Part shown: piece by piece, positions 27,702 to 39,366 of the stretch
Layout: every line of letters begins with the position of its first letter
Position numbering within the stretch: position 1 is the first letter of the stretch
DNA from: Clusia tigrina
Lineage: Eukaryota > Arthropoda > Insecta > Diptera > Clusiidae
Assembly: GCA_920105625.2 (NCBI GenBank)
Contig: OV050030.1
Location: 242,265,889-242,329,888 of the forward strand
Length of the DNA stretch: 64,000 bases
Direction of reading: 5' to 3'
Translations under genes and position numbers: made by a program
The notes under the pieces: generated by a model
Told to the model about the DNA's origin: nothing
The model's input: the letters and a program-made list of their open reading frames with translations, nothing else
Databases searched by the model: none

Positions 27702-27824
27702 CTCGAGCCTCTTGTCAATTTAAGTTATCGCTCAAAGCTATGCTACCAAAGTTTGCAACATTCAAATGCTTGTAACTTTTTACTGGAGCGTCATAAAACC
27801 TTGGAATTATGTAACAATAAAGTC
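27702..27824 (+). repeat. Truncated monomer, 123 bp, copy 3
   Basis: Third copy of the same 73-bp deletion, with the join between 27747 and 27748. The preceding unit differs from the other two copies (GAGCATCAT with ACCTGGAAGTTTTG). A larger block was therefore reshuffled around it, or exchange occurred just upstream. Confidence 0.92.
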
Positions 27825-28215
27825 CTCGAGCCTCTTGTCAATTTAAGCTATCGCTCAAAGCTATGCTACCCTTGAGTCCCAAATCAAACACTGATAAAAC
27901 TTCAAATGGCCCTAACTTCTATACAGTATGTCCTACACCTATCAAAGTTTGCAACATTCAAATGCTTGTAACTTTTTACTGGAGCGTCATACAACAATGG
28001 AATTTTGTAACAATAAAGTACTCGAGCCTCTTGTCAATTTAAGCTATCGCTCAAAGCTATGCTACCCTTGAGTCCAAAATCAAACACTGATAAAACTTCA
28101 AATGACCCTAACTTCTATACGGTACGTGATACACCTATCAAAGTTTGCAACATACAAATGCTTGTAATTTTTACTGGAGCGTCATAAAACCTTGAAATTT
28201 TGTAACAATAAAGTA

Positions 28216-28411
28216 CTCGAGCCTCTTGTCAATTTAAGCTATCGCTCAAAGCTATGCTACCCTTGAGTCCCAAATCAAACACTGATAAAACTTCAAATGG
28301 CCCTAACTTCTATACGGTACGTCCTACACCTATCAAAGTTTGCAACATACAAATGCTTGTAACTTTTTACTGGAGCGTCATAAAACCTTGAAATTTTGTA
28401 ACAATAAAGTA
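28216..28411 (+). repeat. Representative consensus monomer (196 bp)
   Basis: This unit, from one CTCGAG to the base before the next, matches the consensus I derived by eye at every position, so it can serve as the reference copy. It holds five CpG sites: in CTCGAG, in ATCGCT (about 29), in TACGGTACG (two, about 101 and 106) and in AGCGTC (about 161). It also has an AATAAA hexamer at 188-193 and a direct pair AGCTATCGC / AGCTATGCT at about 22-44. The ordered words ATCAAA, CAAATG and TAACTT occur twice, at 59/79/89 and 117/135/145. Confidence 0.95.
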
Positions 28412-29177
28412 CTCGAGCCTCTTGTCAATTTAAGCTATCGCTCAAAGCTATGCTACCCTTGAGTCCCAAATCAAACACTGATACAAATTCAAATGGCCCT
28501 AACTTATATACGGTACGTCCTACACTTATCAAAGTTTGCAACATGCAAATGCTTGTAAGTTTTTACTGGAGCGACATAAAACCTTGAAATTTTGTAACAA
28601 TAAAGTACTCGAGCCTCTTGTCAATTTAAGCTATCGCTCAAAGCTATGCTACCCTCGAGTCCCAAATCAAACACTGATAAAACTTCAAATGGCCCTAACT
28701 TCTATACGGTACGTCCTACACCTATCAAAGTTTGCAACATTCAAATGCTTGTAACTTTTTAATGGAGCGTCATAAAACCTTGGAATTTTGTAACAATAAA
28801 GTACTCGAGCCTCTTGTCAATTTAAGCTATCGCTCAAAGCTATGCTACCCTTGACTCCCAAATCAAACACTGATAAAAATTCAAATGGCCCTAACTTATA
28901 TACGGTACGTCCTACACCTATCAAAGTTTGCAACATACAAATGCTTGTAACTTTTTAATGGAGCGTCATAAAACCTTGAAATTTTGTAACAATAAAGTAC
29001 TCGAGCCTCTTGTCAATTTAAGCTATCGCTCAAAGCTATGCTACCCTTGAGTCCCAAATCAAACACTGATACAAATTCAAATGGCCCTAACTTATATACG
29101 GTACGTCCTACACTTATCAAAGTTTGCAACATACAAATGCTTGTAACTTTTTAATGGAGCGTCATAAAACCTTGAAG

Positions 29178-31554
29178 TTTTGTAACAATAAAGTACTCGA
29201 GCCTCTTGTCAATTTAAGTTATCGCTCAAAGCTATGCTACCCTTGAGTCCCAAATCAAACACTGATAAAACTTCCAATGGCCCTAACTTCTATATGGTAC
29301 GTCCTAAACCTACCAAGGTTTGCAATATACAAATGCTTGTAACTTTTTACTGGAGCGTCATAAAACCTTGAAATTTTGTAACAATAAAGTACTCGAGCCT
29401 CTTGTCAATTTAAGCTATCGCTTAAAGCTATGCTACCCTTGAGTCTCAAATCAAGCACTGATAAAATTTCAAATGGCCCTAACTTCTATACGGTGCATCC
29501 TATACCTATCAAAGTTTGCAACATGCAAATGCTTGTAACTTTTTACTGGAGCGACATAAAACCTTGAAATTTTGTAACAATAAAGTACTCGAGCCTCTTG
29601 TCAATTTAAGCTATCGCTCAAAGCTATGCTACCCTTGAGTCCCAAATCGAACACTGATAAAACTTCAAATGGCCCTAACTTCTATACGGTACGTCCTACA
29701 CCTATCAAAGTTTACAACATTCAAATGCTTGTAATTTTTTACTGGAGCGTCATAAAACCTTGGAATTTTGTAACAATAAAGTACTCGAGCCTCTTGTCAA
29801 TTTAAGCTATCGCTCAAAGCTATGCTACCCTTCAGTCCGAAATCAAACACTGATAAAACTTCAAATGACCCTAGCTTCTATACGGTATGTCCTACACCTA
29901 TCAAACTTTGCAACATACAAATGCTTGTAACTTTTTACTGGAGCGTCATATAACCTTGAAATTTGGTAACAATAAAGTACTCGAGCCTCTTGTCAATTTA
30001 AGCTATCGCTCAAAGCTATGCTACCCTTGAATCCCAAATCAAACACTGATAAAACTTCAAATGGCCTTAACTTATATACGGTTCGTCCTACACCTATCAC
30101 AGTTTGCAACATACAAATGCTTGTATCTTTTTAATGGAGCGTCATAAAACCTTGAAATTTTGTAACAATAAAGTACTCGAGCCTCTTGTCAATTTAAGCT
30201 ATCGCTCAAAGCTATGCTACCCTTGACTCCCAAATCAAACACTGATAAAAATTCAAATGGCCCTAACTTATATACGGTACGTCCTACACCTATCAAAGTT
30301 TGCAACATTCAAATGCTTGTAACTTTTTACTGGAGCGTCATAAAACCTTGGAATTTTGTAACAATAAAGTACTCAAGCCTCTTGTATATTTAAGCTATCG
30401 CTCAAAGCTATACTACCCTTGAGTCCGAAATCAAACACTGATAAAACTTCAAATGACCCTAACTTCTATACGGTCGTCCTACACCTATCAAAGTTTGCAG
30501 CATACAAATGCTGGTAACTTTTTACTGGAGCGTCATAAAACTTTGAAATTTTTTAACAACAAAGTACTCGAGCCTCTTGTCAATGTAAGCTATCGCTCAA
30601 AGCTATGCTACCCTTGAGTCCCAAATCAAACTCTGATAAAACTTCAAATTTCCCTAACTTCTATACGGTTCGTCCTACACCTAACAAAGTTTGCACCATT
30701 CAAATGCTTGTAACTTTTTACTGGAGCGTCATAAAACCTTGGAATTTTGTAACAATAAAGTACTCGAGCCTCTTGTCAATTTAAGATATCGCTCAAAGCT
30801 ATGCTACCCTTGAGTCCGCAATCAAACACTGATAAAACTCAAATGACCCTAACTTCTATACGGTACGTCCTACACCTATCAAAGTTTGCAACATACAAAT
30901 GCTTGTAACTTTTTACTGGAGCGTCATAGAACCTTGAAATTTTGTAACAATAAAGTACTCGAGCCTCTTGTCAATTTAAGCTATCGCTCAAAGCTATGCT
31001 ACCCTTGAGTCCCAAATCGCCCTAACTTCTATACGGTTCGTCCTACACCTATCAAAGTTTGCACCATTCAAATGCTTGTAACTTTTTACTGGAGCGTCAT
31101 AAAACCTTGGAATTTTGTAACAATAAAGTACTCGAGCCTCTTGTCAATTTAAGCTATCGCTCAAAGCTATGCTACCCTTGAGTCCGAAATCAAACACTGA
31201 TAAAACTTCAAATGACCCTAACTTCTATACGGTATGTCCTACACCTATCAAACTTTGCAACATACAAATGCTTGTAACTTTTTACTGGAGAGTCATAAAA
31301 CCTTGAAATTTGGTAACAATAAAGTACTCGAGCCTCTTGTCAATTTAAGCTATCGCTCAAAGCTATGCTACCCTTGAATCCCAAATCAAACACTGATAAA
31401 ACTTCAAATGGCCCTAACTGCTATACGGTACGTCCTATACCTATCAAAGTTTGCAGCATACAAATGCTGGTAACTTTTTACTGGAGCGTCATAAAACCTT
31501 GAAATTTTTTAACAATAAAGTACTCGAGCCTCTTGTCAATTTAAGCTATCGCTC
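29178..31554 (+). repeat. Duplicated block E, copy 1 (2377 bp)
   Basis: This block is repeated at 32288-34664 with an offset of 3110 bp; I saw no differences. The offset equals 16 units less 26 bp, accounted for by a 23-bp deletion, a 1-bp loss in CGGTCGTCC, a 1-bp loss in AAAACTCAAATG and the CTTGTAATTTTT loss. Marks include CTAAACCTACCAAGG, TTTACAACATTC, CTATCACAGTTTG and GTCCGCAATC. The right end is where CGCTCAAAG faces CGCTCCAAG. Confidence 0.92.
30958..31130 (+). repeat. Short monomer, 173 bp (23-bp deletion), copy 1
   Basis: CTCGAG spacing is 173 bp. CCCAAATC (position 61) is joined to GCCCTAAC (position 85), so 23 bases are missing. The join is at about 31018. The same break recurs twice more and tracks block copying. 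Confidence 0.92.
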
Positions 31555-32287
31555 AAAGCTATGCTACCCTTGACTCCCAAATCAAACACTGATAAAAATT
31601 CATATGGCCCTAACTTATATACGGTTCGTACTACACCTATCAAAGTTTGCAACATACAAATGCTTGTAACTTTTTAATGGAGCGTCATAAAACCTTGAAA
31701 TTTTGTAACAATAAAGTACTCGAGCCTCTTGTCAATTTAAGCTATCGCTCCAAGCTATGCTACCCTTGAGTCCCAAATCAAACTCTGATAAAACTTCAAA
31801 TGGCCCTAACTTCTATACGGTTCGTCCTACACCTATCAAAGTTTGCACCATTCAAATGCTTGTAACTTTTTACTGGAGCGTCATAAAACCTTGGAATTTT
31901 GTAACAATAAAGTACTCGAGCCGCTTGTCAATTTAAGCTATCGCTCAAAGCTATGCTACCCTTGAGTCCCAAATCAAACACTGATAAAACTTCAAATGGC
32001 CCTAACTTCTATACAGTACGTCCTACACCTATCAAAGTTTGCAACATTCAAATGCTTGTAACTTTTTACTGGAGCGTCATAAAACAATGGAATTTTGTAA
32101 CAATAAAGTACTCGAGCCTCTTGTCAATTTAAGCTATCGCTCAAAGCTATGCTACCCTTGAGTCCAAAATCAAACACTGATAAAACTTCAAATGACCCTA
32201 ACTTCTATACGGTACGTGATACACCTATCAAAGTTTGCAACATACAAATGCTTGTAATTTTTACTGGAGCGTCATAAAACCTTGAAA

Positions 32288-34664
32288 TTTTGTAACAATA
32301 AAGTACTCGAGCCTCTTGTCAATTTAAGTTATCGCTCAAAGCTATGCTACCCTTGAGTCCCAAATCAAACACTGATAAAACTTCCAATGGCCCTAACTTC
32401 TATATGGTACGTCCTAAACCTACCAAGGTTTGCAATATACAAATGCTTGTAACTTTTTACTGGAGCGTCATAAAACCTTGAAATTTTGTAACAATAAAGT
32501 ACTCGAGCCTCTTGTCAATTTAAGCTATCGCTTAAAGCTATGCTACCCTTGAGTCTCAAATCAAGCACTGATAAAATTTCAAATGGCCCTAACTTCTATA
32601 CGGTGCATCCTATACCTATCAAAGTTTGCAACATGCAAATGCTTGTAACTTTTTACTGGAGCGACATAAAACCTTGAAATTTTGTAACAATAAAGTACTC
32701 GAGCCTCTTGTCAATTTAAGCTATCGCTCAAAGCTATGCTACCCTTGAGTCCCAAATCGAACACTGATAAAACTTCAAATGGCCCTAACTTCTATACGGT
32801 ACGTCCTACACCTATCAAAGTTTACAACATTCAAATGCTTGTAATTTTTTACTGGAGCGTCATAAAACCTTGGAATTTTGTAACAATAAAGTACTCGAGC
32901 CTCTTGTCAATTTAAGCTATCGCTCAAAGCTATGCTACCCTTCAGTCCGAAATCAAACACTGATAAAACTTCAAATGACCCTAGCTTCTATACGGTATGT
33001 CCTACACCTATCAAACTTTGCAACATACAAATGCTTGTAACTTTTTACTGGAGCGTCATATAACCTTGAAATTTGGTAACAATAAAGTACTCGAGCCTCT
33101 TGTCAATTTAAGCTATCGCTCAAAGCTATGCTACCCTTGAATCCCAAATCAAACACTGATAAAACTTCAAATGGCCTTAACTTATATACGGTTCGTCCTA
33201 CACCTATCACAGTTTGCAACATACAAATGCTTGTATCTTTTTAATGGAGCGTCATAAAACCTTGAAATTTTGTAACAATAAAGTACTCGAGCCTCTTGTC
33301 AATTTAAGCTATCGCTCAAAGCTATGCTACCCTTGACTCCCAAATCAAACACTGATAAAAATTCAAATGGCCCTAACTTATATACGGTACGTCCTACACC
33401 TATCAAAGTTTGCAACATTCAAATGCTTGTAACTTTTTACTGGAGCGTCATAAAACCTTGGAATTTTGTAACAATAAAGTACTCAAGCCTCTTGTATATT
33501 TAAGCTATCGCTCAAAGCTATACTACCCTTGAGTCCGAAATCAAACACTGATAAAACTTCAAATGACCCTAACTTCTATACGGTCGTCCTACACCTATCA
33601 AAGTTTGCAGCATACAAATGCTGGTAACTTTTTACTGGAGCGTCATAAAACTTTGAAATTTTTTAACAACAAAGTACTCGAGCCTCTTGTCAATGTAAGC
33701 TATCGCTCAAAGCTATGCTACCCTTGAGTCCCAAATCAAACTCTGATAAAACTTCAAATTTCCCTAACTTCTATACGGTTCGTCCTACACCTAACAAAGT
33801 TTGCACCATTCAAATGCTTGTAACTTTTTACTGGAGCGTCATAAAACCTTGGAATTTTGTAACAATAAAGTACTCGAGCCTCTTGTCAATTTAAGATATC
33901 GCTCAAAGCTATGCTACCCTTGAGTCCGCAATCAAACACTGATAAAACTCAAATGACCCTAACTTCTATACGGTACGTCCTACACCTATCAAAGTTTGCA
34001 ACATACAAATGCTTGTAACTTTTTACTGGAGCGTCATAGAACCTTGAAATTTTGTAACAATAAAGTACTCGAGCCTCTTGTCAATTTAAGCTATCGCTCA
34101 AAGCTATGCTACCCTTGAGTCCCAAATCGCCCTAACTTCTATACGGTTCGTCCTACACCTATCAAAGTTTGCACCATTCAAATGCTTGTAACTTTTTACT
34201 GGAGCGTCATAAAACCTTGGAATTTTGTAACAATAAAGTACTCGAGCCTCTTGTCAATTTAAGCTATCGCTCAAAGCTATGCTACCCTTGAGTCCGAAAT
34301 CAAACACTGATAAAACTTCAAATGACCCTAACTTCTATACGGTATGTCCTACACCTATCAAACTTTGCAACATACAAATGCTTGTAACTTTTTACTGGAG
34401 AGTCATAAAACCTTGAAATTTGGTAACAATAAAGTACTCGAGCCTCTTGTCAATTTAAGCTATCGCTCAAAGCTATGCTACCCTTGAATCCCAAATCAAA
34501 CACTGATAAAACTTCAAATGGCCCTAACTGCTATACGGTACGTCCTATACCTATCAAAGTTTGCAGCATACAAATGCTGGTAACTTTTTACTGGAGCGTC
34601 ATAAAACCTTGAAATTTTTTAACAATAAAGTACTCGAGCCTCTTGTCAATTTAAGCTATCGCTC
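32288..34664 (+). repeat. Duplicated block E, copy 2 (2377 bp)
   Basis: Second copy of 29178-31554. At 34665 it switches to match 31751 onward (offset 2914), so exactly one monomer present in copy 1 is missing. The switch lies between 34619 (monomer position about 183) and 34665 (position about 35), across CTCGAG. The match then continues to about 35222. Confidence 0.92.
34068..34240 (+). repeat. Short monomer, 173 bp, copy 2
   Basis: Same 23-bp deletion as at 31018, exactly 3110 bp downstream and inside block E copy 2. Confidence 0.92.
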
Positions 34665-36646
34665 CAAGCTATGCTACCCTTGAGTCCCAAATCAAACTCT
34701 GATAAAACTTCAAATGGCCCTAACTTCTATACGGTTCGTCCTACACCTATCAAAGTTTGCACCATTCAAATGCTTGTAACTTTTTACTGGAGCGTCATAA
34801 AACCTTGGAATTTTGTAACAATAAAGTACTCGAGCCGCTTGTCAATTTAAGCTATCGCTCAAAGCTATGCTACCCTTGAGTCCCAAATCAAACACTGATA
34901 AAACTTCAAATGGCCCTAACTTCTATACAGTACGTCCTACACCTATCAAAGTTTGCAACATTCAAATGCTTGTAACTTTTTACTGGAGCGTCATAAAACA
35001 ATGGAATTTTGTAACAATAAAGTACTCGAGCCTCTTGTCAATTTAAGCTATCGCTCAAAGCTATGCTACCCTTGAGTCCAAAATCAAACACTGATAAAAC
35101 TTCAAATGACCCTAACTTCTATACGGTACGTGATACACCTATCAAAGTTTGCAACATACAAATGCTTGTAATTTTTACTGGAGCGTCATAAAACCTTGAA
35201 ATTTTGTAACAATAAAGTACTCGAGCCTCTTGTCAATTTAAGCTATCGCTCAAAGTTATGCTACCCTTGAGTCCCAAATCAAACAGTGATAAAACTTCAA
35301 ATGGCCCTAACTTCTATACGGTACGTCCTACACCTATCAAAGCTTGCAACATACAAATGCTTGTAACTTTTTACTGGAGCGTCATAAAACCTTGAAATTT
35401 TGTAACAATAAAGTACTCGAGCCTCTTGTCAATTTAAGCTATCGCTCAAAGCTATGCTACCCTTGAGTCCCAAATCAAACACTGATACAAATTCAAATGG
35501 CCCTATTTTATATACGGTACGTCCTACACTTATCAAAGTTTGCAACATACAAATGCTTGTAACTTTTTAATGGAGCGTCATAAAACCTTGAAATTTTGTA
35601 ACAATAAAGTACTCGAGCCTCTTGTCAATTTAAGCTATAGCTCAAAGCTATGCTACCCTTGAGTCCCAAATCAAACACTGATAAAACTTCCAATGGCCCT
35701 AACTTCTATATGGTACGTCCTAAACCTACCAAAGTTTGCAACATACAAATGCTTGTAACTTTTTACTGGAGCGTCATAAAACCTTGAAATTTTGTAACAA
35801 TAAAGTACTCGAGCCTCTTGTCAATTTAAGCTATCGCTTAAAGCTATGCTACCCTTGAGTCTCAAATCAAGCACTGATAAAATTTCAAATGGCCCTAACT
35901 TCTATACGGTATGTCCTACACCTATCAAACTTTACAACATACAAATGCTTGTAACTTTTTACTGGAGCGTCATAAAACCTTGAAATTTGGTAACAATAAA
36001 GTACTCGAGCCTCTTGTCAATTTAAGCTATCGCTCAAAGCTATGCTACCCTTGAATCCCAAATCAAACACTGATAAAACTTCAAATGGCCTTAACTTATA
36101 TACGGTTCGTCCTACACCTATCACAGTTTGCAACATACAAATGCTTGTATCTTTTTAATGGAGCTTCATAAAACCTTGAAATTTTGTAACAATAAAGTAC
36201 TCGAGCCTCTTGTCAATTTAAGTTATCGCTCAAAGCTATGCTACCCTTGAGTCCGCAATCAAACACTGATAAAACTTCAAATGACCCTAACTTCTATACG
36301 GTACGTCCTACACCTATCAAAGTTTGCAACATACAAATGCTTGTAACTTTTTACTGGAGCGTCATAAAACCTTGAAATTTTGTAACAATAAAGTACTCGA
36401 GCCTCTTGTCAATTTAAGCTATCGCTCAAAGCTATGCTACCCTTGAGTCCCAAATCAAACACTGATACAAATTCAAATGGCCCTAACTTATATACGGTAC
36501 GTCCTACAGTTATCAAAGTTTGCAACATACAAATGCTTGTAACTTTTTACTGGAGCGTCATAAAACAATGGAATTTTGTAACAATAAAGTACTCGAGCCT
36601 CTTGTCAATTTAAGCTATCGCTCAAAGCTATGCTACCCTTGAGTCC
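34620..36646 (+). repeat. Duplicated block F, copy 1 (~2.03 kb)
   Basis: This block matches 37340-39366 at an offset of 2720 bp (14 units less 24 bp: the 23-bp deletion and one 1-bp loss). Shared marks are CTCCAAGC, CAAACAGTGAT (35286 and 38006), AGCTTGCAAC, AAGCTATAGCTC, CTATATGG with CTAAACC, and CTACAGTTATC. About five single-base differences were seen, for example CCGCTTG at 34836 against CCTCTTG at 37556. Confidence 0.9.
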
Positions 36647-36764
36647 CAAATCGCCCTAACTTCTATACGGTTCGTCCTACACCTATCAAAGTTTGCACCA
36701 TTCAAATGCTTGTAACTTTTTACTGGAGCGTCATAAAACCTTGGAATTTTGTAACAATAAAGTA
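36592..36764 (+). repeat. Short monomer, 173 bp, copy 3
   Basis: Same 23-bp deletion, with the join at about 36652. From here to about 37900 the sequence repeats 30964-32270 at an offset of 5634 bp. The unit before it differs (AAAACAATGG in place of ATAGAACC), so this copy was joined to a different left neighbour. Confidence 0.91.
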
Positions 36765-37339
36765 CTCGAGCCTCTTGTCAATTTAAGCTATCGCTCAAAG
36801 CTATGCTACCCTTGAGTCCGAAATCAAACACTGATAAAACTTCAAATGACCCTAACTTCTATACGGTATGTCCTACACCTATCAAACTTTGCAACATACA
36901 AATGCTTGTAACTTTTTACTGGAGAGTCATAAAACCTTGAAATTTGGTAACAATAAAGTACTCGAGCCTCTTGTCAATTTAAGCTATCGCTCAAAGCTAT
37001 GCTACCCTTGAATCCCAAATCAAACACTGATAAAACTTCAAATGGCCCTAACTGCTATACGGTACGTCCTATACCTATCAAAGTTTGCAGCATACAAATG
37101 CTGGTAACTTTTTACTGGAGCGTCATAAAACCTTGAAATTTTTTAACAATAAAGTACTCGAGCCTCTTGTCAATTTAAGCTATCGCTCAAAGCTATGCTA
37201 CCCTTGACTCCCAAATCAAACACTGATAAAAATTCATATGGCCCTAACTTATATACGGTTCGTACTACACCTATCAAAGTTTGCAACATACAAATGCTTG
37301 TAACTTTTTAATGGAGCGTCATAAAACCTTGAAATTTTG

Positions 37340-39366
37340 TAACAATAAAGTACTCGAGCCTCTTGTCAATTTAAGCTATCGCTCCAAGCTATGCTACCCT
37401 TGAGTCCCAAATCAAACTCTGATAAAACTTCAAATGGCCCTAACTTCTATACGGTTCGTCCTACACCTATCAAAGTTTGCACCATTCAAATGCTTGTAAC
37501 TTTTTACTGGAGCGTCATAAAACCTTGGAATTTTGTAACAATAAAGTACTCGAGCCTCTTGTCAATTTAAGCTATCGCTCAAAGCTATGCTACCCTTGAG
37601 TCCCAAATCAAACACTGATAAAACTTCAAATGGCCCTAACTTCTATACAGTACGTCCTACACCTATCAAAGTTTGCAACATTCAAATGCTTGTAACTTTT
37701 TACTGGAGCGTCATAAAACAATGGAATTTTGTAACAATAAAGTACTCGAGCCTCTTGTCAATTTAAGCTATCGCTCAAAGCTATGCTACCCTTGAGTCCA
37801 AAATCAAACACTGATAAAACTTCAAATGACCCTAACTTCTATACGGTACGTGATACACCTATCAAAGTTTGCAAAATACAAATGCTTGTAATTTTTACTG
37901 GAGCGTCATAAAACCTTGAAATTTTGTAACAATAAAGTACTCGAGCCTCTTGTCAATTTAAGCTATCGCTCAAAGTTATGCTACCCTTGAGTCCCAAATC
38001 AAACAGTGATAAAACTTCAAATGGCCCTAACTTCTATACGGTACGTCCTACACCTATCAAAGCTTGCAACATACAAATGCTTGTAACTTTTTACTGGAGC
38101 GTCATAAAACCTTGAAATTTTGTAACAATAAAGTACTCGAGCCTCTTGTCAATTTAAGCTATCGCTCAAAGCTATGCTACCCTTGAGTCCCAAATCAAAC
38201 ACTGATACAAATTCAAATGGCCCTAACTTATATACGGTACGTCCTACACTTATCAAAGTTTGCAACATACAAATGCTTGTAACTTTTTAATGGAGCGTCA
38301 TAAAACCTTGAAATTTTGTAACAATAAAGTACTCGAGCCTCTTGTCAATTTAAGCTATAGCTCAAAGCTATGCTACCCTTGAGTCCCAAATCAAACACTG
38401 ATAAAACTTCCAATGGCCCTAACTTCTATATGGTACGTCCTAAACCTACCAAAGTTTGCAACATACAAATGCTTGTAACTTTTTACTGGAGCGTCATAAA
38501 ACCTTGAAATTTTGTAACAATAAAGTACTCGAGCCTCTTGTCAATTTAAGCTATCGCTTAAAGCTATGCTACCCTTGAGTCTCAAATCAAGCACTGATAA
38601 AATTTCAAATGGCCCTAACTTCTATACGGTATGTCCTACACCTATCAAACTTTACAACATACAAATGCTTGTAACTTTTTACTGGAGCGTCATAAAACCT
38701 TGAAATTTGGTAACAATAAAGTACTCGAGCCTCTTGTCAATTTAAGCTATCGCTCAAAGCTATGCTACCCTTGAATCCCAAATCAAACACTGATAAAACT
38801 TCAAATGGCCTTAACTTATATACGGTTCGTCCTACACCTATCACAGTTTGCAACATACAAATGCTTGTATCTTTTTAATGGAGCGTCATAAAACCTTGAA
38901 ATTTTGTAACAATAAAGTACTCGAGCCTCTTGTCAATTTAAGTTATCGCTCAAAGCTATGCTACCCTTGAGTCCGCAATCAAACACTGATAAAACTTCAA
39001 ATGACCCTAACTTCTATACGGTACGTCCTACACCTATCAAAGTTTGCAACATACAAATGCTTGTAACTTTTTACTGGAGCGTCATAAAACCTTGAAATTT
39101 TGTAACAATAAAGTACTCGAGCCTCTTGTGAATTTAAGCTATCGCTCAAAGCTATGCTACCCTTGAGTCCCAAATCAAACACTGATACAAATTCAAATGG
39201 CCCTAACTTATATACGGTACGTCCTACAGTTATCAAAGTTTGCAACATACAAATGCTTGTAACTTTTTACTGGAGCGTCATAAAACAATGGAATTTTGTA
39301 ACAATAAAGTACTCGAGCCTCTTGTCAATTTAAGCTATCGCTCAAAGCTATGCTACCCTTGAGTCC
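37340..39366 (+). repeat. Duplicated block F, copy 2 (~2.03 kb)
   Basis: Second copy of 34620-36646. Private changes include GCAAAATAC at 37871 and TTGTGAATTT near 39126. The latter removes a stop codon on the minus strand and creates an 83-codon open frame at 38997-39248, a by-product and not a gene. The match ends where GAGTCCAAAAT here faces GAGTCCCAAAT in copy 1. Confidence 0.9.

Larger units (their letters stand above)
27365..29177 (+). repeat. Mosaic satellite segment between blocks
   Basis: All satellite, built from parts of neighbouring blocks. It starts with a unit that has a 4-bp loss near 27385 (GATAAAAAAATGG). It contains truncated copy 3, then a GTACGTGATAC unit, the consensus monomer at 28216, and a stretch at 28528-29068 that repeats 26330-26870 at an offset of 2198 bp. 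GATACAAATTC is a common mark here and recurs further right. Confidence 0.8.

Noticed and set aside
3485..28754. Repeated 72-81 codon open frames on the plus strand (3485, 4661, 5445, 7405, 9953 and others)
   Set aside because: They are the same stretch of successive satellite units, many beginning at TTG and not ATG. Since 196 is 3 x 65 + 1, the frame shifts at each unit and always closes soon after one unit. Lengths change with single-base variants or truncated units, and there is no promoter, ribosome site or codon bias.
38997..39248. 83-codon open frame on the minus strand
   Set aside because: It exists only because one base change near 39126 (TTGTGAATTT) removes a stop present in sister units. 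The sequence is otherwise ordinary satellite.
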